DNA from: Anaeroglomus sp964550565
Lineage (GTDB): Bacteria > Planctomycetota > Phycisphaerae > Sedimentisphaerales > Anaerohalosphaeraceae
DNA: 56,011 nucleotides
Reading direction: 5' to 3'
Assembly: GCA_964550565.1 (NCBI GenBank)
Contig: CAZKAI010000010.1
Span: forward strand, 1-56,011
The notes beneath the pieces were generated by a model. That model searched no databases, had not been told where the DNA came from, and was given only the letters and a program-made list of their open reading frames with translations. This document shows, piece by piece, positions 32,501-40,137 of the stretch; positions within the stretch are counted from its first letter, which is position 1; every line of letters begins with the position of its first letter. The translations under genes and the position numbers were made by a program.

Positions 32501-33709
32501 TTATCCTATTACAAGTTTCGCAAATTTTCGTTTACCAACCTGGACAATCATCCCATTGGCCGGCGTAATCAATTCGCTGGGGTCGGCAACTTTGGCTTCA
32601 TTAACCTTGACGCCGCCCTGCTGAATCATCCGCTTGCCCTCGCCGCCGCTATCGACCAGCTTGCAGTGCAGCAATAGCTTGGACGCCATGACCGGCTCTG
32701 CTCCAATCGTCACTTCGGGCATATCATCCGGCAACTGGTTCTGGGCAAAGACTTTCTCAAAGCCCGCCGCCGCATCTTCAGCGGCCTGCATATCATAAAA
32801 CTGCTCGACAATCATCTTGCCCAGCAGGACCTTGGCCTGTTTGGGGTGGGTCTTGCCCGGGTCGGTCAGTTCCTTAATCTTATCCGCAGGCACATCCGTC
32901 AGCAGAGTGAAGTAATTTTCCATCAGATTGTCGGGGATGCTCATGGTCTTGCCGAACATATCCGCGGGGCTGTCGGTCACGCCGATATAATTGCCCTTGG
33001 ACTTGCTCATTTTCTGGACGCCATCCAGCCCAACCAGAATCGGCATCGTAATCACAATCTGAGCAGGCTGTCCCGCAATCCGCTGCAAATCCCGGCCGAC
33101 CAGGTTGTTAAACGTCTGGTCCGTGCCGCCCAGCTCGACATCGCTCTGGATCGCCACCGAATCATACCCCTGCATCAGCGGATACAGAAACTCATGAATA
33201 CCGATGGGGTCACCCTTTTTATAGCGGATTTCAAACGTATCCCGTTCAAGCATCCGGGCCACGGTCATCGACGCAGTCAGCTTGATAATATCGGCCAGTT
33301 TCAGGTCGGCCAGCCATTCGCTGTTGAACCGCACCTCCACCTTGTCCGGCGACATATCCAGAATCTTACCGGCCTGCTGGAAATACGTCTCGGCATTGGT
33401 CTTGATCTGTTCGGGACTAAGCATAGGCCGGGTTGTATTCTGCCCCGTCGGGTCGCCGATACGAGCGGTATAATCGCCGATAATCAGGACGGCCTTATGG
33501 CCTAAATCCTGAAACTGACGCAGCTTGCGTAATACCACGGTGTGGCCCAGATGAATATCCGGGGCTGTCGGGTCCATGCCGAGCTTGGCACGCAGCGGTC
33601 GGCCGGCTTTGCGGGCCTCAACGATGCGCTGGGCCAGCTCGTCCTCTCGGAATACCTCGACGGTACCACGCTTGAGAATCTCCATTTGTTGGGCGACTTC
33701 GACTGTCAT
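32501..33709 (-). CDS. tyrS: Tyrosyl-tRNA synthetase
   Basis: Class-I synthetase that charges tRNA-Tyr. 402 residues. The HIGH motif is 'HLGH' ('PDIHLGHTVVLRKLRQFQDLGH'), the KMSKS motif is 'QKMSKSKGN', and 'QSDVELGGTDQTFNNLVGR' carries the tyrosine-binding region. The C-terminal 60 residues form an S4 RNA-binding domain ('GEGKRMIQQGGVKVNEAKV'). The short N-terminal segment and linker match the TyrZ branch more than the typical TyrS, but I keep the symbol tyrS. It has a strong TATAAT promoter and no T-box-like leader. Confidence 0.96.
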   Translation of the reverse strand: MTVEVAQQMEILKRGTVEVFREDELAQRIVEARKAGRPLRAKLGMDPTAPDIHLGHTVVLRKLRQFQDLGHKAVLIIGDYTARIGDPTGQNTTRPMLSPEQIKTNAETYFQQAGKILDMSPDKVEVRFNSEWLADLKLADIIKLTASMTVARMLERDTFEIRYKKGDPIGIHEFLYPLMQGYDSVAIQSDVELGGTDQTFNNLVGRDLQRIAGQPAQIVITMPILVGLDGVQKMSKSKGNYIGVTDSPADMFGKTMSIPDNLMENYFTLLTDVPADKIKELTDPGKTHPKQAKVLLGKMIVEQFYDMQAAEDAAAGFEKVFAQNQLPDDMPEVTIGAEPVMASKLLLHCKLVDSGGEGKRMIQQGGVKVNEAKVADPSELITPANGMIVQVGKRKFAKLVIG

Positions 33710-33761
33710 AAATTTGTCCTAACGGGTCGTATGTGAATAACTTAGATTCATAGAAAGGGGC

Positions 33762-33790
33762 ATTATAGCCCCCCGCCCGGCCTTTTGCAA
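33762..33790 (-). promoter_or_regulatory. tyrS promoter
   Basis: On the minus strand: -35 TTGCAA (33785-33790), a 17-bp G-rich spacer, -10 TATAAT (33762-33767). The best -10 in the window, 53 nt before the tyrS ATG. Confidence 0.75.
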
Positions 33791-33896
33791 GCAGACACTC
33801 CCCGCTTTTATCCCCCCAGCCCGTCTCGCATGAATGAACGAACCGACAAAACAAAGCCAATTTGCTGAAAACTTGAAGCCTTTTTGGGGGTATTAG

Positions 33897-34544
33897 TTAC
33901 CTGGCGGCCATGGCCCGGATGCCTGCGGCGGCGAAGAAAACGATATGGTTAACCATCTCATCAAAGTTAATGCCGGGATTGACTGCAAAGAACTCATCCA
34001 TAAACAAGAAAGGGTGGACTTTCAACGAATCGACGGAAAAGACGGCCAGGCGGGCCTGTTTATCATCGAGCTGAGGAACGAGGGTGCGAAGAGCCTGGAC
34101 CGCGTGGTTCATCATCTGGGTGTGAAACGCTTCAAGGATTGTCTCGCCATGTACGGTCTTATTCAATACCTCCCGCACCATCAGCCGCATGACCCGGCCG
34201 CGCTGCTGCTTTTCGTAAGCGGCCAGCAGCGGCATAAAGATAATCTCCCGCAAGACTGACTCGAGCGTGGGATTGGGAACGCCCATAGCCTCATTGATAC
34301 GGGCAATTTGACGATAGCATATATCCTGTACCTGGCGTTTGAACATCTCCTGATATAACTTGTCCTTGCCGCCGAAGTAATAATTGACAGCCGCGACATT
34401 GCAGTTGGCCTGGCCGGTCAGGTCGCGGACTGAGACACCGTCGAATCCCCGTTCACAAAACAGCACCTCGGCCGCATCCAGAAGCCGGTCACGGACGGAG
34501 TCTTTGCCGGCATCACCTTGAGTCACAGGAGCTTGTTGATCCAT
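33897..34544 (-). CDS. TetR/AcrR-family transcriptional regulator (CecR-like)
   Basis: 215 residues. The N-terminal helix-turn-helix domain is 'VRDRLLDAAEVLFCERGFDGVSVRDLTGQANCNVAAVNYYFGGKDKLYQEMF'. The asparagine-rich recognition region 'NVAAVNYYFGGK' and the C-terminal domain ('LLAAYEKQQRGRVMRLMVREVLNKT') are like the CecR/YbiH (DUF1956) group, which often controls efflux pumps. No pump gene is linked; the neighbours are tyrS and a sulfatase. Two similar palindromic sites lie just upstream, so it probably represses itself. Confidence 0.92.
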   Translation of the reverse strand: MDQQAPVTQGDAGKDSVRDRLLDAAEVLFCERGFDGVSVRDLTGQANCNVAAVNYYFGGKDKLYQEMFKRQVQDICYRQIARINEAMGVPNPTLESVLREIIFMPLLAAYEKQQRGRVMRLMVREVLNKTVHGETILEAFHTQMMNHAVQALRTLVPQLDDKQARLAVFSVDSLKVHPFLFMDEFFAVNPGINFDEMVNHIVFFAAAGIRAMAAR

Positions 34545-34573
34545 ATAAAAATCCTCTCACCGAAAAACGCGTA

Positions 34574-34652
34574 TTTTAAACAATTGTTTCAAATAATATC
34601 ATATTCCTATCGCACAGAAATGTCAAGGACTTTTAAGCAATTATTCCAAGTA
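34574..34652 (-). promoter_or_regulatory. Two copies of a palindromic operator upstream of the TetR gene
   Basis: Copy 1 (34574-34595) contains the perfect palindrome AAACAATTGTTT (34578-34589). Copy 2 (34631-34652) matches 18 of 22 positions in the same orientation (TTTTAAGCAATTATTCCAAG). They are 57 nt apart, roughly five helical turns, and both lie upstream of the TetR start. They suggest co-operative or looped binding. Confidence 0.65.
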
Positions 34653-34666
34653 TTATATTGGCGATA

Positions 34667-36256
34667 CTATGTATTCTGTTTCTGTGCCAGCGGCGGCACC
34701 TGATATTGCTTTTCGAGCCGGGCCAGTTCCTGCTTAAGTTCCAGTACTCTCCCACTATATTCAGGCTCGGCATACACGCTTCGCATTTCCTGCGGATCCG
34801 TCTTCAGGTCGAAGAACTCCCATTCATCGGTTTGGTAATAATGCACCAGCTTGTACTGCTCGGTGCGGACTCCGCGGTGCGGCGCCACTCTATGGGGCTG
34901 GGGATATTCATAATAATGATAGTACAGACTCTTGCGCCAATCGTCTGGAATCTGCCCTTTCAGTATTGATACGAAGGATCGGCCCTGTATTTCCGGTGGT
35001 GCATTCAACCCTGCGATCTCCATAAACGTGGGGGCATAATCGATATTCTGTATCATAGGCTTGTATCGGGTACCGGCTTTGACCACGCCGGGCCAGCGAA
35101 TGATAAAGGGCATACTGAGCGACTCTTCATACATCCATCGCTTGTCATACCAGCCGTGTTCGCCGAGATAAAAGCCCTGGTCGGCGCAATAGATGACGAT
35201 GGTATTATCCGACAGGCCGGACTCATCAAGCCAGGCCAGGAGCCGGCCGACATTGTCATCGATGGACTTGATGCAGCCCAGATAGTCTTTCATGTATTGC
35301 TGATATTTCCACTGCACCAGTTCTTTGCCCTGCAGATTGGCTTTGCGGAAGGCCTCGTTTCGCGGGTTATAATAGGCATCCCAGGCCTTGCGCTGCTGGG
35401 CGGTCATACGGGCAATCTCGCCGGGGGTCTGGTTGGGATTGCGGATGGTCTCGGGCAGCACCTTCAGGTCGGAGTTGAGTGTCATGTGCTGATCAATGGT
35501 CATCTCCTGCTCTGCAGCGGGCGTGGCTCGATTCTGATAATCATCAAACAGGGTTTCGGGTTCGGGGATTGTCTGGTCTTTGAGCAGGTCCAGGTACTGC
35601 AGCGGCGGCAGCCACGGGCGATGCGGGGCTTTGTGCTGACACATGACCATGAACGGCTTTGTGGTATCGCGGCGTACCAGCCAGTCGATGGTCTTATCCG
35701 TAATGATATCGGTAACATAACCATACTGCTGCTTTCGGCCTGCGGGGGAAATGAAGACAGGATTATAATACTGTCCCTGGTCCGGCAATACTTCCCAGCG
35801 ATCAAATCCGGTGGGGTCACTGATCAGATGCCATTTGCCGAATAGTGCGGTTTGATAACCGGCCGCCTGAAATGCTTTGGGGAATGTCCATTGGCTGCCG
35901 TCGAAGGGTTTGTTTGAATTGTCAATGAATCCATTGGTATGGCTGTGTTTGCCGGTCAGAACTGCGGCACGGCTGGGTCCGCAGATGGAATTGCAGCAGA
36001 AGCTGTGATCGAAGACGGCGCCTTCTGCAGCGATTCGGTCGATGGATGGGGTGATTTGATGACGACGGATAAAGTCCTGAAGTCGGGTTTGATAACAGCC
36101 CAGGGCCTGCAAAGCGTGGTCATCGGAAAAGATAAACAAGATGTTGGGGGGGCGCCGCTGGTCTGAATCTGCATATAGTGTGGAACTGCCTAAAACAGTC
36201 AATCCCAGTAATCCGAGCCCGGTGTTTTTCAAGAACGTTCTTCGATTCATCTTCAT
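34667..36256 (-). CDS. Secreted sulfatase (S1 family)
   Basis: 529 residues. A Tat signal ('NRRTFLKNTGLGLLGLTVLG') directs export of the folded enzyme. The formylglycine motif is 'CGPSRAAVLTGKH' with Cys92 as the residue to be converted by a sulfatase-maturing enzyme (not in the window). Metal ligands are 'FIFSDDHA' near the start and 'YCADQGFYLGEHGWYDKRWMYEES' in the C-terminal half. It removes sulfate esters from polysaccharides, consistent with marine or host-glycan use. The nearest start alternatives are 36256 and 36250. The promoter carries a palindrome. It fits with GH16 and other hydrolases in the accessory region. Confidence 0.95.
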   Translation of the reverse strand: MKMNRRTFLKNTGLGLLGLTVLGSSTLYADSDQRRPPNILFIFSDDHALQALGCYQTRLQDFIRRHQITPSIDRIAAEGAVFDHSFCCNSICGPSRAAVLTGKHSHTNGFIDNSNKPFDGSQWTFPKAFQAAGYQTALFGKWHLISDPTGFDRWEVLPDQGQYYNPVFISPAGRKQQYGYVTDIITDKTIDWLVRRDTTKPFMVMCQHKAPHRPWLPPLQYLDLLKDQTIPEPETLFDDYQNRATPAAEQEMTIDQHMTLNSDLKVLPETIRNPNQTPGEIARMTAQQRKAWDAYYNPRNEAFRKANLQGKELVQWKYQQYMKDYLGCIKSIDDNVGRLLAWLDESGLSDNTIVIYCADQGFYLGEHGWYDKRWMYEESLSMPFIIRWPGVVKAGTRYKPMIQNIDYAPTFMEIAGLNAPPEIQGRSFVSILKGQIPDDWRKSLYYHYYEYPQPHRVAPHRGVRTEQYKLVHYYQTDEWEFFDLKTDPQEMRSVYAEPEYSGRVLELKQELARLEKQYQVPPLAQKQNT

Positions 36257-36323
36257 TTCCCCTTAACAAATCCATCATATAACGCAACTGTTCGTCCGAT
36301 AAATTGCGGCTTATTTTAAGGGT

Positions 36324-36353
36324 ATTATAAAGGAGACTCTCCTATCGATACAA
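36324..36353 (-). promoter_or_regulatory. Sulfatase promoter with palindrome between -35 and -10
   Basis: On the minus strand: -35 TTGTAT (36348-36353), an 18-bp spacer, -10 TATAAT (36324-36329). The spacer holds AGGAGACTCTCCT (36331-36343), a perfect 6-1-6 palindrome positioned like a repressor operator. The sulfatase gene begins 68 nt further on. Confidence 0.55.
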
Positions 36354-36487
36354 CCGTTTATTTTATCTTTTAAATCGCTTTAAAATTCATTCATTATGGC
36401 CTTTTTTGCAAAGAAAACGGGGGGTGATGGTCGAAAACAGATACGGCGGCACCGGATTTGCAGAGTTTTTTACGAACTTTTGTAACT

Positions 36488-36516
36488 TTGAGTCAGTTTA
36501 TTTAGTATAGTATAGT
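36488..36516 (+). promoter_or_regulatory. Promoter upstream of the small lipoprotein gene
   Basis: -35 TTGAGT (36488-36493), a 17-bp spacer, -10 TATAGT (36511-36516). A second TATAGT (36506-36511) overlaps the spacer. The predicted leader to the ATG at 36695 is about 170 nt. Confidence 0.55.
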
Positions 36517-36694
36517 AAAGCGTCATATGGGTAGAGATACTACTTACAGAAAGACAGCCAAACAGAAACAAAGGTTTTCGCCTATGAACATGATGATACC
36601 AGACAAGTTGTTTCGTTTCGCCAAGAGCGAAAGGGGCCAGCGTTCTGCAGATACCGTCATGGCTTCATCGGCACTCAAGACAAGGAGAGATACA

Positions 36695-37009
36695 ATGAAA
36701 CTCTCGACAGTCAAAACGACCTTTGTGGCCGTGATGGTCCTTGCAGTTGTGGTCCTCACAGGCTGTGACATGAAGGCCGCTTATCAGCAGTCCGCCGAAC
36801 AACGGTGGCAAAAGACAATTGAACAGGCAAAATTGGATTACGCACGTCAATATATTGAACAAGGCAACTATCAGCACGCCAAGCTGCTGCTGGATCCCCT
36901 CGTGGAAAGCGGCAGGTATCCCGAGGCCGTGGATATGATGAACTGCGTCCAGGAATCGCGTCCTCAGTATGCCAGCGTGACCAACCGAAGCAACGAGGCA
37001 TCGTATTGA
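36695..37009 (+). CDS. Small lipoprotein with a helical repeat
   Basis: 104 residues from the ATG at 36695, with GGAGAG 6 nt upstream. A longer in-frame start (36527) would add 56 residues lacking a signal and is not preferred. The signal ends in 'LAVVVLTGCDM' (lipobox Cys). The mature part is helical, with a short TPR-like unit ('QAKLDYARQYIEQGNYQHAKLLLDPLVESGRYPEA'), then a Ser/Asn-rich tail. Possibly a periplasmic adaptor. It faces the sulfatase gene divergently. Confidence 0.7.
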   Translation: MKLSTVKTTFVAVMVLAVVVLTGCDMKAAYQQSAEQRWQKTIEQAKLDYARQYIEQGNYQHAKLLLDPLVESGRYPEAVDMMNCVQESRPQYASVTNRSNEASY

Positions 37010-37047
37010 TGCTTCGGATTGCGTTGTGATTCTATTTTTTGTTTTCC

Positions 37048-37084
37048 ATGCAGAATCCGGGACATGGAGGAAGGGATTCTGCAT
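37048..37084. terminator. 11-bp hairpin between two genes
   Basis: ATGCAGAATCC (37048-37058) and GGATTCTGCAT (37074-37084) pair perfectly around a 15-nt loop. The hairpin lies between the convergent ends of the small lipoprotein and HEAT-like genes. No U-tract follows on either strand; a termination role is likely but unproven. Confidence 0.55.
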
Positions 37085-37097
37085 AGCGCAAGATAAG

Positions 37098-37126
37098 CAT
37101 TTTCCATTTTCAATTTTCCATTGAAT
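37098..37126. repeat. CCATTTTC/AATT repeat, copy 1
   Basis: A stretch of ATTTTCCATTTTCAATTTTCCATTGA type. A second copy in the same orientation lies at 38524-38558. The two flank the HEAT-like gene (37156-38460) as direct repeats. Such AATT/CCATT repeats are common dispersed elements. Confidence 0.5.
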
Positions 37127-37155
37127 TCATTTTTCTGCCGAGAGGAATTGAGAAA

Positions 37156-38460
37156 TCAATTTTCATCACGCACAGAAAAATATTTTTTCAGCAGGGTTTG
37201 GGCGGTTTCACGCACGATATAATATTTCCGGCCTGCAGCGCCCCGCTGCATAATGTCTTCTTCGAGGAATGCTCGGAATTCCTTTGCATTTTCATCCTCC
37301 TCATTCTCAAAGAACAGCAGCGGAGGGATCAGAAAAGCAGAATCGACAATCTCATACAATGGGCCGCCCAGATCATAGATTAACAGCGGGTCATTCTGGC
37401 TTAACTGGGTTAAGAATGTTTTGTCTTCGTCTGTCATGATCTTTTCGAATTGCTCCAAAGCCATTAATCGCAGGACCGTTCCTGAATGGATATCCTGGAT
37501 GTGTTTTTTCAGGGCCTCTTTTTCCGATGCATCCTTCAGGCCGGCCAGCAGAATCTCCAGGCAAAAACGCGGCCCCCTTTCGAGGGTCTGTATGTGCGGT
37601 TTGATATGGGATGCATTCAATCCTGCAACCCCCATCATCGCCCGCGTTAATTCGGCATAGGTATTATCCGCTGTCGTTCCCAGCCAGGCCGTTTGAAACT
37701 TCCGGCCGGCGTGCGGCATATCGGCCACAGTCTGCAGGGAACGCACAAGGGCGTTGACCTTTTCCCAGGCCCAGTCGGCGTGCGGATCGGAGCACACGAC
37801 TTGGGCAGCGCGTGTTCGTAATCCATAATCCGGCGAGGATAAAAAGGTCTTGCATTTTTCATATAACGCCTGATCCAGGGCAGCCCCTTTGAGACGTCGC
37901 AGAACATGGTGCCGCAGATATTTATTATCCAACAGAGGAATGGCGTCCGATTTGGTTTGCAGATTGTCAACATAGACCCCCGCGGCAATCGGTGAGGGAT
38001 CCAGTTCGGCGATTTGCCCCAATGCTATCTGCAACACGATTTCCTGAGAACACGGGGTATTGATTTTTCCAAGCGTCCGTATGATGTTTTTACGATATTG
38101 AGACAGGGTTAATTCATCCAAATCAGTAGAGCTCTTTTTGTACTCTTCCAGCAGGGTCTGGACAACCGGGTCTCCCATTACCACCAGACGATTGATGGCA
38201 TTTTCGACGAGCTTTTCATGGTCCTGTAATGCACGGCGATAGTCGTCCTCGTAAGCTTCCCGGCCAGAGCGTCTTTGTTCAAGAGACAGGTATCGAAAAT
38301 CTGTTTTAAATGTAACAAGCGGAGAAGGCATGAATGGCCATACTTTTAGAATCGATAAAAGCGATTGAACGTCATCTTTATCTGATTGACACAAGGCGGT
38401 GGTGTTTATGATGCAGCAACAGAAGGCCACGACTATGATGTGTTTTGCTGTTAAAACCAT
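37156..38460 (-). CDS. Secreted HEAT-repeat-like hypothetical protein
   Basis: 434 residues with an N-terminal hydrophobic signal ('HIIVVAFCCCIINTTALC'). It is helical throughout, with repeat-like units ('NRLVVMGDPVVQTLLEEYKK', 'RKNIIRTLGKINTPCSQEIVLQIALG', 'RHHVLRRLKGAALDQALYEKCKTFLSSPDYGLRTRAAQVV'), consistent with HEAT or armadillo repeats. The C-terminal part is acidic. GGAGC lies before the ATG at 38460. No enzyme motif is seen. Short direct repeats flank the gene. Confidence 0.75.
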   Translation of the reverse strand: MVLTAKHIIVVAFCCCIINTTALCQSDKDDVQSLLSILKVWPFMPSPLVTFKTDFRYLSLEQRRSGREAYEDDYRRALQDHEKLVENAINRLVVMGDPVVQTLLEEYKKSSTDLDELTLSQYRKNIIRTLGKINTPCSQEIVLQIALGQIAELDPSPIAAGVYVDNLQTKSDAIPLLDNKYLRHHVLRRLKGAALDQALYEKCKTFLSSPDYGLRTRAAQVVCSDPHADWAWEKVNALVRSLQTVADMPHAGRKFQTAWLGTTADNTYAELTRAMMGVAGLNASHIKPHIQTLERGPRFCLEILLAGLKDASEKEALKKHIQDIHSGTVLRLMALEQFEKIMTDEDKTFLTQLSQNDPLLIYDLGGPLYEIVDSAFLIPPLLFFENEEDENAKEFRAFLEEDIMQRGAAGRKYYIVRETAQTLLKKYFSVRDEN

Positions 38461-38495
38461 TTTCGTGCTCCTTTTGTCAATTTCTCACATAAACC

Positions 38496-38520
38496 ACGTG
38501 GGCATAGCCCAGCCTGCGGA
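38496..38520. repeat. REP-like GTGGGC...GCCCA palindrome, copy 1
   Basis: ACGTGGGCATAGCCCAGCCT. GTGGGC pairs with the near-complementary GCCCAG around a short loop. Related copies are at 39807-39834, 41055-41080 and 41089-41111. Like the others it sits between genes. Confidence 0.7.
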
Positions 38521-38523
38521 TTT

Positions 38524-38558
38524 AATTTTCCATTTTCGATTTTCAATTCTCCATTGAT
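38524..38558. repeat. CCATTTTC/AATT repeat, copy 2
   Basis: ATTTTCCATTTTCGATTTTC-type direct repeat of the copy at 37098-37126. Same orientation, on the other side of the HEAT-like gene. Confidence 0.5.
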
Positions 38559-38599
38559 TAAAATGTGCCGCCACGAATCTGTTTTTGATATCTATAAGA

Positions 38600-38872
38600 T
38601 CATTTCTCTGCTTCTTTGATGCAAATCGATGTTAATAAATATTCTGTTATTTTTTTAATCTGGACAAGAGTCAGCTGAAACCAATATTCTTTATTCTTCT
38701 CATCGTAATAACTAAAACAAAAAGCGTTCTCATCGGCGTCATACCCTCCAACATATGATTCTGCATGAAACATATCGTCGCTTTCTATCTCAGCCCATTC
38801 TTTTTCTGTTTTATCCATTTTTATAATCTTATTACATATTTCTCTAAAATCTTTTGAAATAACCAATTCCAT
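38600..38872 (-). CDS. Small low-GC acidic hypothetical protein
   Basis: 90 residues, rich in Asp and Glu, with no signal or membrane segment. Base composition is clearly lower in GC than in neighbouring genes. Aromatic and acidic positions ('HAESYVGGYDADENAFCFSYYDEKNKEYWFQLTLVQIKKI') and size recall immunity proteins of toxin systems, but no toxin is linked and I cannot assign a family. The ATG has no strong ribosome site. It is one of two low-GC orphan genes in 38.6-39.7 kb, possibly acquired recently. Confidence 0.6.
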   Translation of the reverse strand: MELVISKDFREICNKIIKMDKTEKEWAEIESDDMFHAESYVGGYDADENAFCFSYYDEKNKEYWFQLTLVQIKKITEYLLTSICIKEAEK

Positions 38873-39035
38873 TTTTTGACTCCATGAAATACCTCTGACG
38901 TGTGCAATTATTTTCGCGAATCTTGCCCTGAATTAATACCAGAGTTTTTCCTAAAATGCGAGAGCAAGACATAGGCTGCAAATATAATTTCCCATTGAAA
39001 CAAAGGACCACGCAGACAGAACCCGTTTTAGCAAG

Positions 39036-39653
39036 TTATTCTTTTGCTCCGTAATTTTTTAAATTTAATGTATCAGAATAGAATCCACCAATAGAATTTC
39101 TTGTGGTTAACCTGTACTTTGGATAGTAAACCCAAAATTGGTTTTGAACATTTGAATCTTGTTCTAGAATAAGATTCATAATTTGCCCTTCATATAGAAT
39201 TTCACACTTTGTTTCGTTGTGACCTGCGTTTCGGTTTGAGCCCTGTGGCTTTATTTGTTTTAAGTTGGCCACAATATCTTCTTTTTCTTTTTCTGTAACT
39301 TCTATGCCATTAAACCTAATAATAGTCTGTTCCACATTTACTTGACTTAACAAATATCGTATTTCGGCTCTTGCTTTATAATCTATTGTGATGGAGAGGA
39401 CTGCGTAATGAACAAAAAACAGGACCGAAAATATTGCAAATAATTGGGCTTTCCTTTTCCTGACAGGATCCGTTTTGATTTTATTGATCCTGAATATGTT
39501 TATCATTTGCGAAAAGAGAAGAATTGCAACAACAAAATGTTCTATAAAATTGAGACGATCCAGTATGCCAGTACTAAACAATGTCAATAGTAGCATCAAT
39601 ACTATGAAACCAGCCAAAAGCTTAAAACCCTGTTTTATAATAATTGGATTCAT
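39036..39653 (-). CDS. Low-GC three-helix membrane protein
   Basis: 205 residues from the ATG at 39653, with GGAAGG 5 nt upstream; the longer frame starting at 39692 is not supported. Three hydrophobic segments fill the N-terminal 90 residues ('LLAGFIVLMLLLTLFSTGIL', 'FVVAILLFSQMINIF', 'LFAIFSVLFFVHYAVLSITI'). The C-terminal half is soluble. AT-rich like its neighbour at 38600-38872. No family recognised. Confidence 0.65.
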   Translation of the reverse strand: MNPIIIKQGFKLLAGFIVLMLLLTLFSTGILDRLNFIEHFVVAILLFSQMINIFRINKIKTDPVRKRKAQLFAIFSVLFFVHYAVLSITIDYKARAEIRYLLSQVNVEQTIIRFNGIEVTEKEKEDIVANLKQIKPQGSNRNAGHNETKCEILYEGQIMNLILEQDSNVQNQFWVYYPKYRLTTRNSIGGFYSDTLNLKNYGAKE

Positions 39654-39806
39654 TTCACCTTCCCAGACCCTATGTGTCACCGGCAGATTCAAAAAAACCT
39701 CAACGCCTCATTGGCATATCACCCACTTTACCGACGGCAATGCGGTCTGTCAATGGCGTTTTTTCGCATGCCATCGCAGTGCGGACACGGGTATATCTAC
39801 AGGACG

Positions 39807-39834
39807 GCGTGGGCACAGCCCACCCCAAATCTGC
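39807..39834. repeat. REP-like GTGGGC...GCCCAC palindrome, copy 2
   Basis: GCGTGGGCACAGCCCACCCC then AAATC. GTGGGC and GCCCAC are perfect complements with a CA/AC-type loop. Same element as 41055-41080, sharing also the downstream AAATC. Confidence 0.75.
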
Positions 39835-39966
39835 TGAAAAACCTGATTTTATGAACGCCAAAGCAGTCAAGGTCTGCCCCAAAGTGACGTCTGGAAGTGA
39901 TAGGAAGCAGAAAAAACCGTATATTTACGGAAGTTTAAGGAAAAGCGGTCATGGAATGGTTTTTTC

Positions 39967-39996
39967 TTGACCTTGCGGTAGTGAATTTTGTAAAAT
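39967..39996 (+). promoter_or_regulatory. Promoter of the GH16 transcription unit
   Basis: -35 TTGACC (39967-39972), an 18-bp spacer, -10 TAAAAT (39991-39996). It lies upstream of a leader ORF (40021-40137) and then the GH16 gene. Confidence 0.65.
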
Positions 39997-40020
39997 GGCA
40001 GCTGTCATTAGGGGGAATTT

Positions 40021-40137
40021 ATGTTTTTTAACCGTGTATTTGGGAAATGTCAGATAACTATCTGGGGTTGCCCCGATCAAGTTGTAACGACATTCGTTTG
40101 GGAAAATTCACTCTCGTGCAAAGGAATAGGAACATGA
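40021..40137 (+). CDS. Coupled leader ORF upstream of GH16
   Basis: 38 residues starting at an ATG with AGGGGGA 4 nt upstream and 25 nt after the -10 element. Its TGA overlaps the GH16 ATG (ATGA), so ribosomes finishing it can restart on the enzyme. The peptide (starts MFFNRVFGK, ends CKGIGT) has several Trp and Cys residues and no signal or known domain. Whether the peptide matters or only its translation does is unknown. A similar arrangement precedes the subtilase gene (48762-48869). Confidence 0.55.
   Translation: MFFNRVFGKCQITIWGCPDQVVTTFVWENSLSCKGIGT

Larger units (their letters stand above)
36257..36694. other. Divergent intergenic region between sulfatase and small lipoprotein
   Basis: 438 nt with two divergent promoters (36324-36353 minus, 36488-36516 plus), a palindrome, and a 170-nt leader before the lipoprotein ATG. 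An open frame from 36527 runs in frame into the lipoprotein gene but has no ribosome site. A short stem TTTCGC/GCGAAA lies near 36615. Nothing else was seen. Confidence 0.6.
39654..40020. other. Intergenic region before the GH16 leader ORF
   Basis: About 370 nt with no supported gene. It holds a REP-like palindrome (39807-39834) and the GH16 promoter (39967-39996). Short frames on either strand lack ribosome sites. Confidence 0.6.

Noticed and set aside
33710..33896. Possible T-box riboswitch upstream of tyrS
   Set aside because: The leader after the mapped promoter is only about 50 nt, too short for a T-box, and no T-box sequence was seen.
39644..39970. 108-codon plus-strand frame between the membrane protein and GH16
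   Set aside because: It overlaps the membrane-protein start antisense and crosses a REP-like repeat; no ribosome site or family.
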